Shown: piece after piece, positions 1 to 10,370 of the stretch
How positions within the stretch are numbered: the stretch's first letter is position 1
Layout: each line of letters starts with the position of its first letter
Source: Terfezia claveryi
Taxonomy: Eukaryota > Ascomycota > Pezizomycetes > Pezizales > Pezizaceae
Length of the DNA: 64,000 nt
Direction of reading: 5' to 3'
NCBI GenBank assembly: GCA_015179025.1
Contig: WHUX01000219.1
Location: forward strand, 22,256-86,255
Notes under the pieces: generated by a model
The model's database searches: none
What the model saw: only the letters and a program-made list of their open reading frames with translations
Told to the model about the DNA's origin: nothing
Program-made: the position numbers and the translations under genes

Positions 1-179
1 GAAACACGCACGACCTTAACTCCATCTCCAGCATTCACCTTGATTATTTGCAATCTTCGGTCCACAAAGTCATTTTCACGCAATACAATTTGTGTCTTGC
101 CGGAACCTATTGCCCCATATGCAAGGAGAATGATATTCCATCCATCTATAGCAGCTCGAAGGAACGTCCTGATCCATAT
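1..179 (-). pseudogene. P-loop NTPase gene fragment, kinesin-like Walker A
   Basis: Read from 179 down to 1 on the minus strand, the frame is open and contains AYGAIGSGKTQIVL. This is a Walker A motif (GxxGSGKT) preceded by AAIDGWNIILL. The setting (hydrophobic strand, AYG, then GSGKT) recalls the kinesin motor P-loop, where the family form is AYGQTGSGKT, but too little is visible to exclude another P-loop ATPase. The fragment leaves the window at base 1. On its 5' side it is joined to a LINE tail (about 180-590), so the gene is probably interrupted by that insertion. Family assignment is inference; the P-loop itself is seen. Confidence 0.4.
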
Positions 180-590
180 TTATTTTCGAATACTCATTAC
201 TCCCATTCGGTCCCAGTTAGGGGACCATGAGGAGCCACCCGGAAGCCTGGGTCGATTCAGGACAAGGAAAGTTAGTCTGCCAGGTCCAGCAGCCTATATA
301 CTGCGGACAATCCAAGCAAAGAAAAAGGAAAAAAAAAAATCCAAGTGCCAATCGGCAAAGAAAGGCATAGGCTGAAAGTAAATAAAGTCAAGTGAGATGG
401 ACCCCCATGTGTTCATTAACTGGTGTCTGCTAGTTGAACCCGAGACTCCGAGAGGCCTGAGTGAAGCCCACACCAAGGGGAAGGAAGTATAGGTGATGTC
501 ACACGATGCGTGTAAAAAAAAAGGAAAAAATCTAAAGGGCTCCCTCCACCGTCCAGTGTAAGACAAGGAGTAAGATGTAGTTCATAGTAG
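180..590 (-). mobile_element. LINE 3' end fragment (Tad-like family of this window)
   Basis: In minus orientation this stretch matches, with decay, the 3' UTR of the half-LINE at 41086-43107 and the tail at 22713-23290. Shared landmarks are a gtcattaac-like segment near 410-420, the block that becomes CAGATTAACTTGCC (here near 270-280), the segment ggggaccatgagg (223-235) and the end gtaatgag (about 193-200). The homopolymer A and G tracts at 325-340 and 515-530 suit the CACCTGCGAGGGG/TTTTT units of that UTR. It is a 5'-truncated, old copy. No clear target duplication is visible. Confidence 0.5.
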
Positions 591-599
591 GCCCGAAGA

Positions 600-1769
600 C
601 ATGAGAATGTGTAGGCTGGGTGGAACCGGACTGACTTAAGAGACACGGTCTGCACTACGCCAGGCATATTTGACTGCAACGAGTGGCTGGATCTGAGAAC
701 TGCCAGCGGGGACGGTTGACTTTGTACTCAAGAGTAGTCCTTTCCAGACACAAGTACCTCGGGAGACAATTCCAGGAGCTGAGAATATCTGGCGCAGGAT
801 TTGGACTGAAGTAAGATTTGTCAGGTTGCCTAGGGGATAATTACTATCCCCCGAAGCTTGAGGGTGAGGTGGGTCCCAAGAAATAGGTTCCGTGTGAAAC
901 CCCATTATGCTCGGAGGCATCCTGCAAATCGCCAATAGGCTCCTCACCAGCAACTTAAGCCCCTTCCCCCTGTTATAAATGATCTCCGTCGACCCGACTG
1001 CCCCCACCCTCCAAAATTCACATTCTGGGCCAGTATTGGATGTTATTATGCCGAGCAGTGCGCAGCGAAAGGGCTGTGTCATGAGGACCTCCTCAGCATC
1101 TCGGGCAAGTTTGATGCGGAGGGACTCTCAGGAGGGGGATTTACCGGATTTACCGGAGGCGCGTTCACCGACGAGGAGTACGGGCGACTAGCCAATAGGG
1201 TGGTTTGGGGGGGCAAGGATAAAGTCGGGGCGGACTCTTGATTGACAGAAGCCACGGAGGAGAGTGTTGCGATTATCTACCCAGGTAGGATAGGTTGACC
1301 TAATATTTTGGCCGGTGTCGGTAGGGTGATCCACTCCAGCCTGCACTATGCCATTCGCCACTTCACAAAACCATTTAACAAATATAGCATCACTATACCT
1401 CGGCACCAATCTCCCTCCTGCGAATCCCAAATAACGTCTACCCTCTCAGCCGCGAGGCGTTTCAAGATCAGGTCCGCAGCCTCCTCATTCGGTGTCCACT
1501 TGTGCCCCAAGAGAAACCTGTCTAGAAAGCCCTCATCCATGACCCAATGACTTTCCAGCTCGTCCCTAAGAAGCGCGCACACATCGCTGGCAAGGCGTCG
1601 GCGTTTTTCAGTGCTGCTGGATTTCTGGACTTGGTCGGAACCTGGAGTGGGAGAGCTGGATAGTTGGCCATCGATAGGCAAAGGGCAAGCTTTGACACTT
1701 GATGGGAGTGGAATAATAAGGAGTAGTGGTGGGGAAGGTGTTAATGAGACCGGGGGAGGTGGAGTCCAT
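600..1769 (-). pseudogene. FunK1-type kinase pseudogene, N-terminal half only
   Basis: This is a broken paralogue of the intact kinase at 12989-15307. From an ATG at 1769 the minus strand reads MDSTSPGLINTF, matching MDSPLPHLPDPQ. Other frames continue the alignment: 1346-1681 (KRRRLASDVCALL, like KRRRTNAVTTLI), 1188-1430 (WFCEVANGI and VRPDFIL, like WFCRFANAI and VRPDFVL) and 636-1082 (APGIVSRGTCVW, like APGIVTRGTRIW, ending VAVKYAWRS, like IAIKYSWSN). At least three frameshifts separate these blocks. Homology stops just after the kinase lysine, and no HRD or DLD motif follows before the LINE tail below 590. It therefore lacks a catalytic domain and is not functional. Confidence 0.8.
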
Positions 1770-2325
1770 TTGTGTGGGTCGATGCAATCTGCGTAGTGCT
1801 GTGGGGGGTGTACTTGAGGCTATGTTCAGCTAAGGACATGCCCATTAGGGGGGAGGGAACTCACTTTGATTAAATAGATTTCTGATTTCTTGCCTGTTGG
1901 GGGTCGATTCACTGGGAGATTCATTCTGCAAACACTACTTAGGTGTTGCGACAATGATCCAAAAGCAGAAACGCGTGCCTGGTTGGTGCCAAGGCAATTG
2001 AACCTCGGCGAAACTATTTGCCGCTCTCCTGCAGATATATCTGTGCTTACTACACTGGTTAGCGGTCGCAAATACTTGTAGCAGCTGCCGGCGCGTGTCA
2101 GTTTCTGCTGTCTTGGCCCTGTAGGAGGCTGTCATAAAGGAATAGTAAGTACGGGATCCTCCTGCAGCGATCAGAGCCATTGAGTCGTGATGGAGCGGAT
2201 CTGTTTTGTGTGGGAAATTTGTTTGCTCGTGCGCATGGAGTAGAACCGCGTGACCTTGGCATCTTGGCGATAGCTTTCCACTTGTCTGTACTTGATTGAG
2301 ATGACGTTATGGGCAACAACCTAGC
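1770..2325. other. Intergenic, nothing recognised
   Basis: This is upstream sequence of the broken FunK1 gene. Short open frames are present on both strands, but none has family motifs or a convincing codon pattern, and no repeat was recognised. Confidence 0.5.
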
Positions 2326-2705
2326 GGTGGATAGATATATGCGGGAAACTCATGCTTTTGGAGACTTATATATATATATGCGGGAAACTCGTGCTTTTGG
2401 AGACTTATATATATATATGCGGGAAACTCATGCTTTTGGAGACTTATATACTGTATATATATGCGGGAAACTCGTGCTTTGGAGACTTATTCATCTACAT
2501 GCGAGAAGGTCAATGATTTTGAGGGTTATTAAAGACTTGTTTGGCTTGCACTAGCCCCGCCACTAGCGAATGAACTCAAAGGAGCTCTGTAAATCATCTC
2601 GCATATATATATATAAGTCTCAAAAGCACGAGTTTCCCGCATATATATATAAGTCTCCAAAAGCATGAGTTTCCGCATATATATATATATATGTCTCCAA
2701 ATCCA
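2326..2705. repeat. AT-rich hairpin array with inverted halves
   Basis: About four direct units of roughly 40 bp (tatatgcgggaaactc, then rtgcttttggagac) run from 2326 to 2500. The same unit returns inverted from about 2590 to 2705 (gtctccaaaagcatgag, then tttcccgcata). The two halves flank a spacer of about 90 bp, so the region is a foldback. The unit matches the array inside the large foldback at 49105-50095, where it reads gcgagaaactcgtgctttt. Confidence 0.75.
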
Positions 2706-2727
2706 GTCCATGCCTTCCTACCACATA

Positions 2728-2964
2728 CCGTATTATCTCGAGTTATTCGCTAGCGCTATCACTTACAAAGTATGCAATGTCCTGAGTGTTTCTCCTGCTT
2801 AACTTAGGAACTTCACCAGAAGGGGTGCAAGCTTCCTTCCAAACTGGCTTAGATTTGGGGATCAGGGCTCGAGCGTACAGCATCCGCCAGAATTTACTAT
2901 ACAAATATATCGTGGACATTGCAAGTGTATGTGATAGCGCTAGCGAATAACTCGAGATAATCGG
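2728..2964. mobile_element. 237-bp MITE, about 52-bp TIRs, TA duplication
   Basis: The left terminus (from 2728) starts CCGTATTATCTCGAG and the right terminus read inversely starts CCGATTATCTCGAG. Both continue through TTCGCTAGCGCTATCAC to GCAATGTCC, giving inverted repeats of roughly 52 bp. TA lies on both flanks (2726-2727 and 2965-2966), as expected for Tc1/mariner/pogo insertions. No coding capacity. The outermost bases CCGTATTA are shared with the larger elements at 16809-17412 and 30988-31920, so a common pogo-type source is likely. Confidence 0.75.
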
Positions 2965-2966
2965 TA

Positions 2967-3468
2967 TGCCAGCGGCGTATGCATAAGAGCTTGCGAATGG
3001 GGTTGTCTGTGAGACAACACTAGCAGGAATTTACCAGTCTAAGGAGGCATTCCCGAGCCGAGGGTTGCCAAGCGGGGTTGATCGGTATCCCCTGCATAAG
3101 AGTCTTGCATTAGCGCGCATATTATAGGTTTAGCGCTAATGTTGAGTGATAGAGGCAGCAACTAAGCCAGGGGCTTAAGGGGGGGTTGTGCCAACCAGAC
3201 TAGCCAGAGGCAGTATATCGGTATCCCATCCCCGGCTAAAAGAAGGCTGACATGCATTGCAGCAGCAACTAAGCCGGAGGTAGTATCAATATCAATAATC
3301 TGGTGGGCACTGGCCTCTCATATGGTATGATATATTTACGCATCAAGATACCCATACCACAACATCCCTCTACACAATATCTTCCTACACAACATCCTCT
3401 ATTGTACAATCTCCTCTATAGTACAACAGCAGCATAATCTATAACCATACATCTATACCAATAGCAAG
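2967..3468 (+). promoter_or_regulatory. Upstream region and leader of the secreted-protein candidate
   Basis: The distal part holds a degenerate repeated phrase (agcaactaagcc at about 3158 and 3266). The proximal 110 bases (about 3355-3468) are a C/A/T-rich, G-poor tract ending ataccaatagcaag before ATG 3469. Such pyrimidine/CAA-rich leaders are typical of expressed fungal genes. A TATA-like gatatattta lies near 3328-3337. Transcription start and TATA use are inference. Confidence 0.35.
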
Positions 3469-3957
3469 ATGTACTACCTCTATCTTATTACCGTTCTTCT
3501 TGCCATATTGGCTAGGCATGTGATTAGTCAGACCATGACCACTACCACCACTACCCCTACCACCACTACTCCTACCACCATTACCCCTACCACGACCACC
3601 ACTACTACCCCTATCGATCTTGATGCTGTTCTACAGAGATCAATAAATTGCCAAGTTGCGGCGGAGATGGAGGCAGAACGGGTCGCGCACCAATTGAATC
3701 GTCAAGTTCTATCAAAGACAAAGGCAGAACGGGTCTTACAATATTGCATTGACCAATCCACGCATCATCGAGCCGCAATGCAAAAGAAATTGGACTATCA
3801 GCTTTGCTGCCAACTTTCTCAGTTATCACTAATAAAGAAAATTAGGTGGGCTAATGATTGGGATAACTCTGATTTAGAGTCAACGGAGGCTGAAACAATA
3901 CTTGATACCCTACCTGGCTCAGCATGTTCGTGGGGGGACTGGAATTCACGGTGGTAG
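3469..3957 (+). CDS. Small secreted Thr-rich protein, 162 aa, hypothetical
   Basis: ATG 3469 opens a 162-residue frame. Residues 1-20 form a classical signal peptide (hydrophobic LYLITVLLAILA, then HVIS and Q21). Residues 22-48 are almost only Thr and Pro, as expected for an O-glycosylated linker. The mature part (50-162) has five cysteines (61, 93, 113, 114, 153), charged helical stretches with a repeated AERV motif (about 69 and 87), and an acidic, Trp-containing end. The C/A/T-rich leader fits a transcribed gene. It is the right size for a fungal small secreted protein, perhaps an effector or cell-wall protein, but no family was recognised. It ends at the edge of a G-rich minisatellite, so the last residues could be repeat-derived. 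Confidence 0.5.
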   Translation: MYYLYLITVLLAILARHVISQTMTTTTTTPTTTTPTTITPTTTTTTTPIDLDAVLQRSINCQVAAEMEAERVAHQLNRQVLSKTKAERVLQYCIDQSTHHRAAMQKKLDYQLCCQLSQLSLIKKIRWANDWDNSDLESTEAETILDTLPGSACSWGDWNSRW

Positions 3958-4470
3958 AGAAGGCAATGGGAGAGCTCGTTTTTTTTTTCGCGGTGGGAGG
4001 GTTGTTTTCTTTTATATACTTATATTGTTTGTTTTGTGTTACTTTTCCTATTCACTGGCGGCGGGAGGGCTGGCGGGGGTGGGCTTATTCACTGGCGGCG
4101 GGAGGGGTAGGCTGGCGGGCTGGGCTGGCAGTAGAAGGCTGGCGGTGGAGAGGGCTGGCGGGGCTGGGCTGGGCTGACGGGGGTGGACTGGTTGCATGAA
4201 GGCTGGCAAGAGTAGGCTGGTTGCGGGAGGGGAGGGGAGGGCTGGCGGGTTGGGCTGGCGGCGGAGGGCTGGCGGTGGGGAGAGGGGGGGAGGGGGGGAG
4301 GGGAGGGAGGGAGGGGAAGGCTGGCGGCGAGTGGGGAGGGGTGGGGTGGCGGGTTGGGCTGGCGGAGGAGGACTGGCGGCGGGCGGGGAGGGTGTCGGGG
4401 GTTGTTTTCTTTTATATGTTTGTTTTGTATTACCTTTTTTTATCAGTGCTCTCATACACTGGCTAGGCTC
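3958..4470. repeat. G-rich minisatellite with duplicated flanks
   Basis: From about 4055 to 4400 the plus strand is built of ctggcggcgggagg-like units with long runs of GGGAGG. This strand bias gives strong G-quadruplex potential. Both sides carry the same flank (ggttgttttcttttatat, then gttttgt and attac) at about 4000-4050 and 4400-4440, so the block arose by duplication around the G-rich core. The proline-rich frames read from it are artefacts of composition. Confidence 0.7.
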
Positions 4471-4610
4471 TTCGGGTGATAAAAGTAAGTCACTTCCTTA
4501 TTCCTTAGTTGCTATAGATGCTAACCAACCTACATACCATATAGGCAGCGGCAGCGGCGAGCTTTGGCCTATTAGAGGCGTATGTACTTTTGTTATTTAT
4601 ATCTATTATC

Positions 4611-4883
4611 TGTAGGAAATACTCTTCCAATACATGTGCAACCATGTGAGTACGTCAACAACATATGGACATAGAGGCATGTGGTACGTCAACAACATAT
4701 GGACATAGAGGCATGTGGATAAGAAGGCATATGACAAGCATGTGTGAATACGGAGGAGATATGTATATATAGACTGCTAGAACCCCTAAAGCAGAGATAT
4801 AGATCAAGCAAGCAATACATCTCTCTTACAGATCAATCTCCAATATCTACGTTCATATATCCTAAGATCTCATAATCCTTACG
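4611..4883 (+). repeat. 5' LTR of copia copy 1
   Basis: It begins TGTAGGAAATAC and ends CCTTACG, a TG...CG terminus rather than TG...CA. Inside, the phrase gtacgtcaacaacatatgg is tandemly repeated (about 4652 and 4684). A TATA box (gtatatataga, about 4761-4771) lies about 110 bp before the LTR end and would drive the genomic RNA. Confidence 0.9.
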
Positions 4884-4900
4884 GGTTATGAGCCCGGAGC
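4884..4900 (+). other. Primer-binding site matching the iMet anticodon stem-loop
   Basis: Directly after the LTR the sequence is GGTTATGAGCCCGGAGC. This is complementary to the anticodon stem-loop of initiator tRNA-Met (GGGCTCATAACCC in fungi), not to a tRNA 3' acceptor end. Priming from a cleaved half of initiator tRNA is known for Drosophila copia and yeast Ty5. Copy 2 has the same site at 32905-32921. Confidence 0.75.
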
Positions 4901-4927
4901 TTGAGCTTCAAAAGCACCACTTCAACA

Positions 4928-7900
4928 ATGTCAAGCTTTGCAGAAGCCTCAGGGTCGGGCAACGACTCAATGAGGCCTCCAGAAGCCCCCAAAAGCATGA
5001 ACACCACACCCGATCGAAAAATAACCACACTCACGACCAAACTAAATGGATCAGACAATTACCCTGAATGGGTCACAACTATGAAACTCTACTTCCAAAT
5101 GATCCAACTAGGAGACCATCGAGCATGGGATATTATCGAAGGAACATACCGAAAACCTCCAGATAAGCCACAAGAATGGCTGGACGGGAATCACTACATT
5201 CTTCTTACCATCCTAAAAAATCACAAACCCCAAGTCCGTAGTCAAATTGCGACAGTGGAAAAAGCCAAAGACGCCTGAAATACCCTCAAACAAGCCTATG
5301 AAGGAAGAACAGCAACTGAATTCCATTCTTTATTAAGAAGCTTGGTATATCTCCACTATGACGATAGAAAACACTCGATCTCAGAGCACATCACAGCATA
5401 CGAAAAACTCTGGAATACCTTCTCAAGCATTATGGCTCGAGCAGACCTTACCAAGGATACTGGATTTGGTAAAGGATTACTGGCCTTCTCTAGATGTGAG
5501 CAGGTTAAAACCGAATTTCTACTCATGTCACTACCTACATTCTACGCAAGTACTGTAGAAAATGTTAGGTCAAAAGAACAAACCTACGACGATACTGCAC
5601 GGAAAATAAACGAATACATTACCGCTAGGCAAAAAGGCCAAAACCAACACAAGGAAAACAACAGCAACCCATTGGTTCAAAGAATAGCCTTGAACGATAA
5701 ACGTTGCAGCTACTGCATAGGTAAGGGATGGCAAGGTCTCAATCACAATGAAAACGAATGTTATACCAAGAAAAGGGAACAAGGGAATGCTGCCAAACGC
5801 CAGAAACGAAAGAAGGATGAAGAAGCCGTTATTGTGCAGATAACAATAGGAAAAGCAGACGGAAGACCAACAGGAGCATACCAATATGATACGGCTGCAT
5901 CTCATCATACAACGAACGAACTTGGAAGGCTATCGGAATTACAGGACAATCTCAACCTAGTGGTAAAAGGACATAATAGAGTAGAATCCATCTGTACCAC
6001 TATGGGTATACTGACACTCCAATGTAATGGAAGAACGATATACCATAAAGAATGCCTATATAATCCAACATATAGCAATATCATCAGTGGAGAAAGGATG
6101 CCACATAAACATACCCTTCAAGTGCAGGGAAAATCAGCCAGGTTGTGGAAGGGGAAAAATGTTATATATAACATGAAAAGAGACATAAAAGGCGCCCTCT
6201 GGATAATACCCGATAAAGTCACATTATAGCAATTAGCTATCCAACCACCAAAGGCTGCCCTCGCCCAATTAACCACTGAAACCGAATTAGCTATCCAACC
6301 ATCAAAGGCTGCCCTCGCCCAATTAACCACTGAAACCACCCAATCAGCTATCCAACAACTAAAAATCCTACATGAACGATATGGGCATATCTCACTCAAT
6401 ACCTTAAAAAATCTCCCCGAATATCAGTTACTAGGCAAAATAATCCAACCAACAATTACCTGCGAGGCATGTCAGCTCAGCAAAGCAACAAAACCACCAG
6501 CAAAAAGCGGACAAGGGATAAGGACATCTAAACCATTGGAACGATTACATGCAGACTTAGTTGGGCCTATAGATCCAATGACCCTTGCCAGCCAATATAA
6601 ATATCTCCTACTAGTAACCGATGACTATAGCAGATATATAATAGTAAGAGCTCTAAGAAATAAGAGCGATGCAGCAGGAGCACTTATTGGAATTATTAAT
6701 GCTCTAGAAAATAAGACCACCCACCAATACAAAGTTGTCCAAATACAAGCAGACTGGGGAGGCGAATTCCATACTCTCAAACTCGACACCGAACTTCAGC
6801 AAAGGGGAATCACCCTTAAAGAAACTGTACCAAGGCATAGCGAAACTAATGCTATAGCAGAAAGAACAAATAGAACCATTATGACAATGAGCAGAATAGC
6901 CTTACTAGCAGCGAATATGCCAAAAAACCTCTGGGACAAAGCTGCCCACTGGGCAGTATACACAAAAAACCGAGTTCCCCATAAAGGCCTAAATGGAAAA
7001 ATTCCTATTGAAGTACTATTCAATAAAAATGCCTTGCAAGAACGCACAAATCTAAGACTATTCGGCCAAAAAGTCATTTGCTTTAACTATGAGAATAAAG
7101 CCTCAGATAAATTAGCCCCTCGAGGGTATACTGCTAGAATCGTTGGATATACAACTACATTTGGTACATATATAATGATCAATGAAAAAGGAAAATGCAC
7201 CTTAGCTAAAAATCCCACAAAAGCTCAAGAAAATGAGCTCGGAAAAGATCAAGAATACGAGCTCCAAAAAAGTCAAGAAAGCGAGCTCGAAAAAACCCAA
7301 GAAACCGAGCTCGGAAAAGCTCAAGAAAGCGAGCTCGAAAAAGCTCAAGAAAGCGAGCTCGGAAAAGCTCAAAGTGAAGAAAGCGAGCTCGGAAAAGCTC
7401 AAGAAAGCGAGCTCGGAAAAGCTCAAGAAAGCGACCTCGCAAAAGCTCAACAAAGCACTCAAGACCCCACCCTGTAGCAAGGGAGGCATCGGAAAAGTGC
7501 TGCAGAATGGATAGAAGAACTTGGGGAACGAAAATCTAAAAGACAACGAAAGGCCACTGAGAAAGCTACGATCAAGGTCACTGAAAAAGCCACGATCAGA
7601 ATAGTCAACTCTGACTATCCAACAGATGCACAAACCAGATCCTCTGCACAAGCACATGAATGGGCAAAAGTACGAACTAAAGAAAGAGAGCAATTGCAGA
7701 AATATGGCGTATTCACAAGAATCACTAAAGAAGATATCCCAGAAGGGACCAAGATTGTAGACACCAAATGGGTCTATACAATAAAGCGAAAATTAGACGG
7801 AAGTATTGAGAAATACAAAGCCAGAAAAGTAGGGAGAGGATTTACTCAGGAGGATGGGATCAACTATGATTCCGACAAAATCTACGCACAAATGATGAGA

Positions 7901-9142
7901 TCCAAAACATTGAAAATCTTGCTTATACTGGCCATGTATAAAAAATGGAGAATTCGGCAGTGGGACGTGGTAGCCGCCTACTTGCAGGCTCTTTTACATC
8001 ATGATGTCTATATTTCGGATATAAATGAAAATGGAGAGACCGAATACTGGAAGCTTAATAAAGCTCTATATGGGCTAAAACAAGCAGGGCATGAGTGGTT
8101 TAAGACATTAGAGAAGATCCTAGCACTTGCAGGACTCCATCAATGCATTGGAGATGAAGGGACCTACACAAACCATGATAATTCCTTTATTCTGGGAACT
8201 CATGTCGATGACCTTATAGGAATTGCAGATAATGAGACAATACTCAAAGAATTCGAAGAAAAAATCGAGGAAAAAATTGAGCTTGAGAAACGTGGGAATC
8301 TAGAGAAACTCCTAGGAATTGAGCTTAAGTGGAACAACACAAATACGGAAGTCATAATAACCCAAAAGGCACTTATAGAAACAATGGCCTCAAAATACCT
8401 CCTCCACGGCGAACTACAACATAAGAATTCCTTACCCATTAATCCAGAAGTATATGGCGACTCTAATGACCATTTCGAAGATGCTAAGAAATATCAAGCA
8501 CTTACAGGAGGACTACTTTATATTGCAAGAATGACAAGACCTAAGATATCTATCCATGTCAACCTTCTGGGACGGCGAGCATCTAAACCTTCCACAACAA
8601 ATTATAGAGCTGCTTTAACTATTCTCCAATATCTCCAGAACACTAAGCATTTAGGACTAATTCTATGCAAACCTACGGATTTACACCTCGTCATATATGC
8701 AGATGCATCCTATGGTGGTGAACAAGCAAGATTTCAAACAGGAGTACTCATGACTCTCGGTGATCAACCAGTAGGATGGTACAGTCGCTGTCAGGATACT
8801 GTATCCTTGTCAATCATCGAAGCAGAATATATTGCTGCATGTGAAGGAGCCAAAGATGCAGCTTGGGCACAACAACTTCTAGATGAACTTGGATTATCAC
8901 TAAAACCTACGGTAAAAACAGATAGTGAAGGAACCTTCAACCTAGCTCATACCTCTCGCTGTTTAAGACGAACTAGGCATATTGAACATCGATACCACTA
9001 TCTACGCCAACAAGTACAAGCAGAAAAATTAGCCATAACAACTATCCCAGGCAAGGAAAATCCAGCGGATATTCTTACCAAGATTACGCCCATGGTTACC
9101 ATTAAAAAATGGCAAGACCAGTGGATGAGATTGGCAGAGTAG
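4928..9142 (+). pseudogene. Copia gag-pol, one frame with three stops
   Basis: A single frame runs from ATG 4928 to TAG 9140-9142 (1404 codons). It is broken only by TGA 5276-5278, TAG 6227-6229 and TAG 7475-7477. Order: copia-type Gag; zinc knuckle CSYC...HNENEC (about 5704); protease DTAAS (about 5888); integrase HERYGH...CEACQLSK with the triad in HADLVG, ADWGGEF and IAERTN (6375-6880); a KAQESELG repeat linker (7215-7460); reverse transcriptase with YGLKQAGHEW and VDDL (about 8060-8215); RNase H with YADASYGG and EAEYIAACE (about 8697-8850). Against copy 2, TGA replaces Trp TGG and TAG 7475 replaces Gln CAG, both C:G to T:A transitions. Copy 2 is intact at these positions but broken elsewhere. 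Confidence 0.92.
7215..7460 (+). repeat. In-frame KAQESELG tandem repeat in copia copy 1
   Basis: About nine imperfect 24-bp units (gctcaagaaagcgagctc plus ggaaaa) encode KAQESELG between integrase and reverse transcriptase. The unit is highly charged and predicted helical. Copy number and unit order differ from the homologous array at 35250-35520 in copy 2, so the array is unstable. Function unknown; it occupies the variable linker of copia polyproteins. Confidence 0.8.
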
Positions 9143-9149
9143 AGGAGGG

Positions 9150-9422
9150 TGTAGGAAATACTCTTCCAATACATGTGCAACCATGTGAGTACGTCAACAA
9201 CATATGGACATAGAGGCATGTGGTACGTCAACAACATATGGACATAGAGGCATGTGGATAAGAAGGCATATGATAAGCATGTGCGAATACGGAGGAGATA
9301 TGTATATATAGACTGCTAGAACCCCTAAAGCAGAGATATAGATCAAGCAAGCAATACATCTCTCTTACAGATCAATCCCCAATATCTACGTTCATATATC
9401 CTAAGATCTCATAATCCTTACG
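9150..9422 (+). repeat. 3' LTR of copia copy 1, with adjacent polypurine tract
   Basis: The purine run agaggaggg (9141-9149) abuts TGTAGG at 9150, as expected for a plus-strand priming site. The LTR is 273 bp, matches the 5' LTR except for a few transitions, and is followed by the TTATC target duplication. Confidence 0.9.
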
Positions 9423-9427
9423 TTATC

Positions 9428-9765
9428 TATATAAACATGATTAATGACAAGGAATTTAATACTTAGTATACCAATTGGTTGGTTGAGGGGGGGTTAGACA
9501 TTCGCCCACAAACGTGCTAGCCGCGTTCGATGTATTAAATCTGAGTCAAGTGTGCTGCATACCCGCGCCTTTTATGCGGGGTACCAAATTCATTGCACCA
9601 AGCTGTACCCAGTCGACTGGATCAGCGTACGCCTGCCACCCCTATGATACAATACGGCGGCTGGCGCAGGCATACCAATATTCGCAAGGGCATTCAGATT
9701 TTTATCCCCAACACAAGTCAACAAACATCAGGAACTCCGATCTGGGTGAGACCCCCATACTCTGG
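9428..9765. other. Intergenic flank, nothing recognised
   Basis: Target-site flank of copia copy 1. Short frames only. It may be the upstream part of the older copia remnant that starts near 9770, but no motif supports that. Confidence 0.3.
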
Positions 9766-9769
9766 CTAT

Positions 9770-10195
9770 GTATTCACTTTTGCCGGAGCAGCCATTAGCT
9801 GGAAATCTCGCCAGTAATCCATAGTTGCACTCTCGACAACAGAAGCGGAATATATAGCAGCTTCAGAAGCTTGCAAAGAGCTTATATGGTTAAATCGCCT
9901 ACTTCAAGATTTATCTGTTCCGAGGCTTCTTAATGAGCCTACTCCTGGACCTCCGCTTCTATATATTGAAAACCAAGCTGCACTTGCACTTGCTAAAAAT
10001 CCTATCGCGTCACAACCGCACGAAGCACATCGATATCCGCTTTCATTTTATCAGATCAGAGATTAAGGCGGGCTCTATCAATCTTCAAGCGATCAGTACT
10101 AAAGAAAATCTGGTGGACATCCTAACCAAGGCTCTACCAAAGGCCACATTTGAAGGACATCGGTTTGAAATGGGAGTTCGTGTTTTCCCTTGATA
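9770..10195 (+). pseudogene. Copia RNase H domain remnant
   Basis: Conceptual translation gives ISWKSRQ-stop-SIVALSTTEAEYIA, then ACKELIWLNRLL, then IENQAALALAKNP and, after shifts, KHIDIRFHFIR and ENLVDILTKALP. These are the end motifs of a copia RNase H (TEAEYxA, ENxAAxxLAxNP, KHIDxRxHFxR, NxxDxxTK). At least one stop and one frameshift break it. It differs clearly from the two complete copia copies, so it is another, older family. A purine tract and an LTR start follow at 10371-10484. Confidence 0.85.
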
Positions 10196-10370
10196 TTTCT
10201 GCTTAAGTGTTTTTATGTTCCTGGCACTCTTTTGTCCTAAGATTTTTCCCACTGGGTTTTTATAGGTTTTAATAAGGCCAGTAGTTCTGTACGCAGTAGT
10301 ACTGTATGTTTTTGAGTTGTTCTGCGCGCTTTCAAAAATGTGTGCTCTCGCAACTGTGCTGACAGTATGC

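Larger units (their letters stand above)
4611..9422 (+). mobile_element. Ty1/copia LTR retrotransposon copy 1, complete, TSD TTATC
   Basis: Two 273-bp LTRs (4611-4883, 9150-9422) flank a primer-binding site, one gag-pol frame and a polypurine tract. TTATC precedes the 5' LTR (4606-4610) and follows the 3' LTR (9423-9427), so this is an intact insertion and not a chimera. At least three LTR differences are visible (for example atgacaagc against atgataagc, and aatctcc against aatcccc), so it is not brand new. Gag-pol has three in-frame stops and cannot be translated in one piece. Copy 2 lies at 32612-37519. Confidence 0.93.

Noticed and set aside
4048..4455. 135-codon proline-rich minus-strand frame
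   Set aside because: Complement of the G-rich minisatellite.
7202..7693. 163-codon minus-strand frame rich in FLSFSELA
   Set aside because: Complement of the KAQESELG repeat in copia pol.
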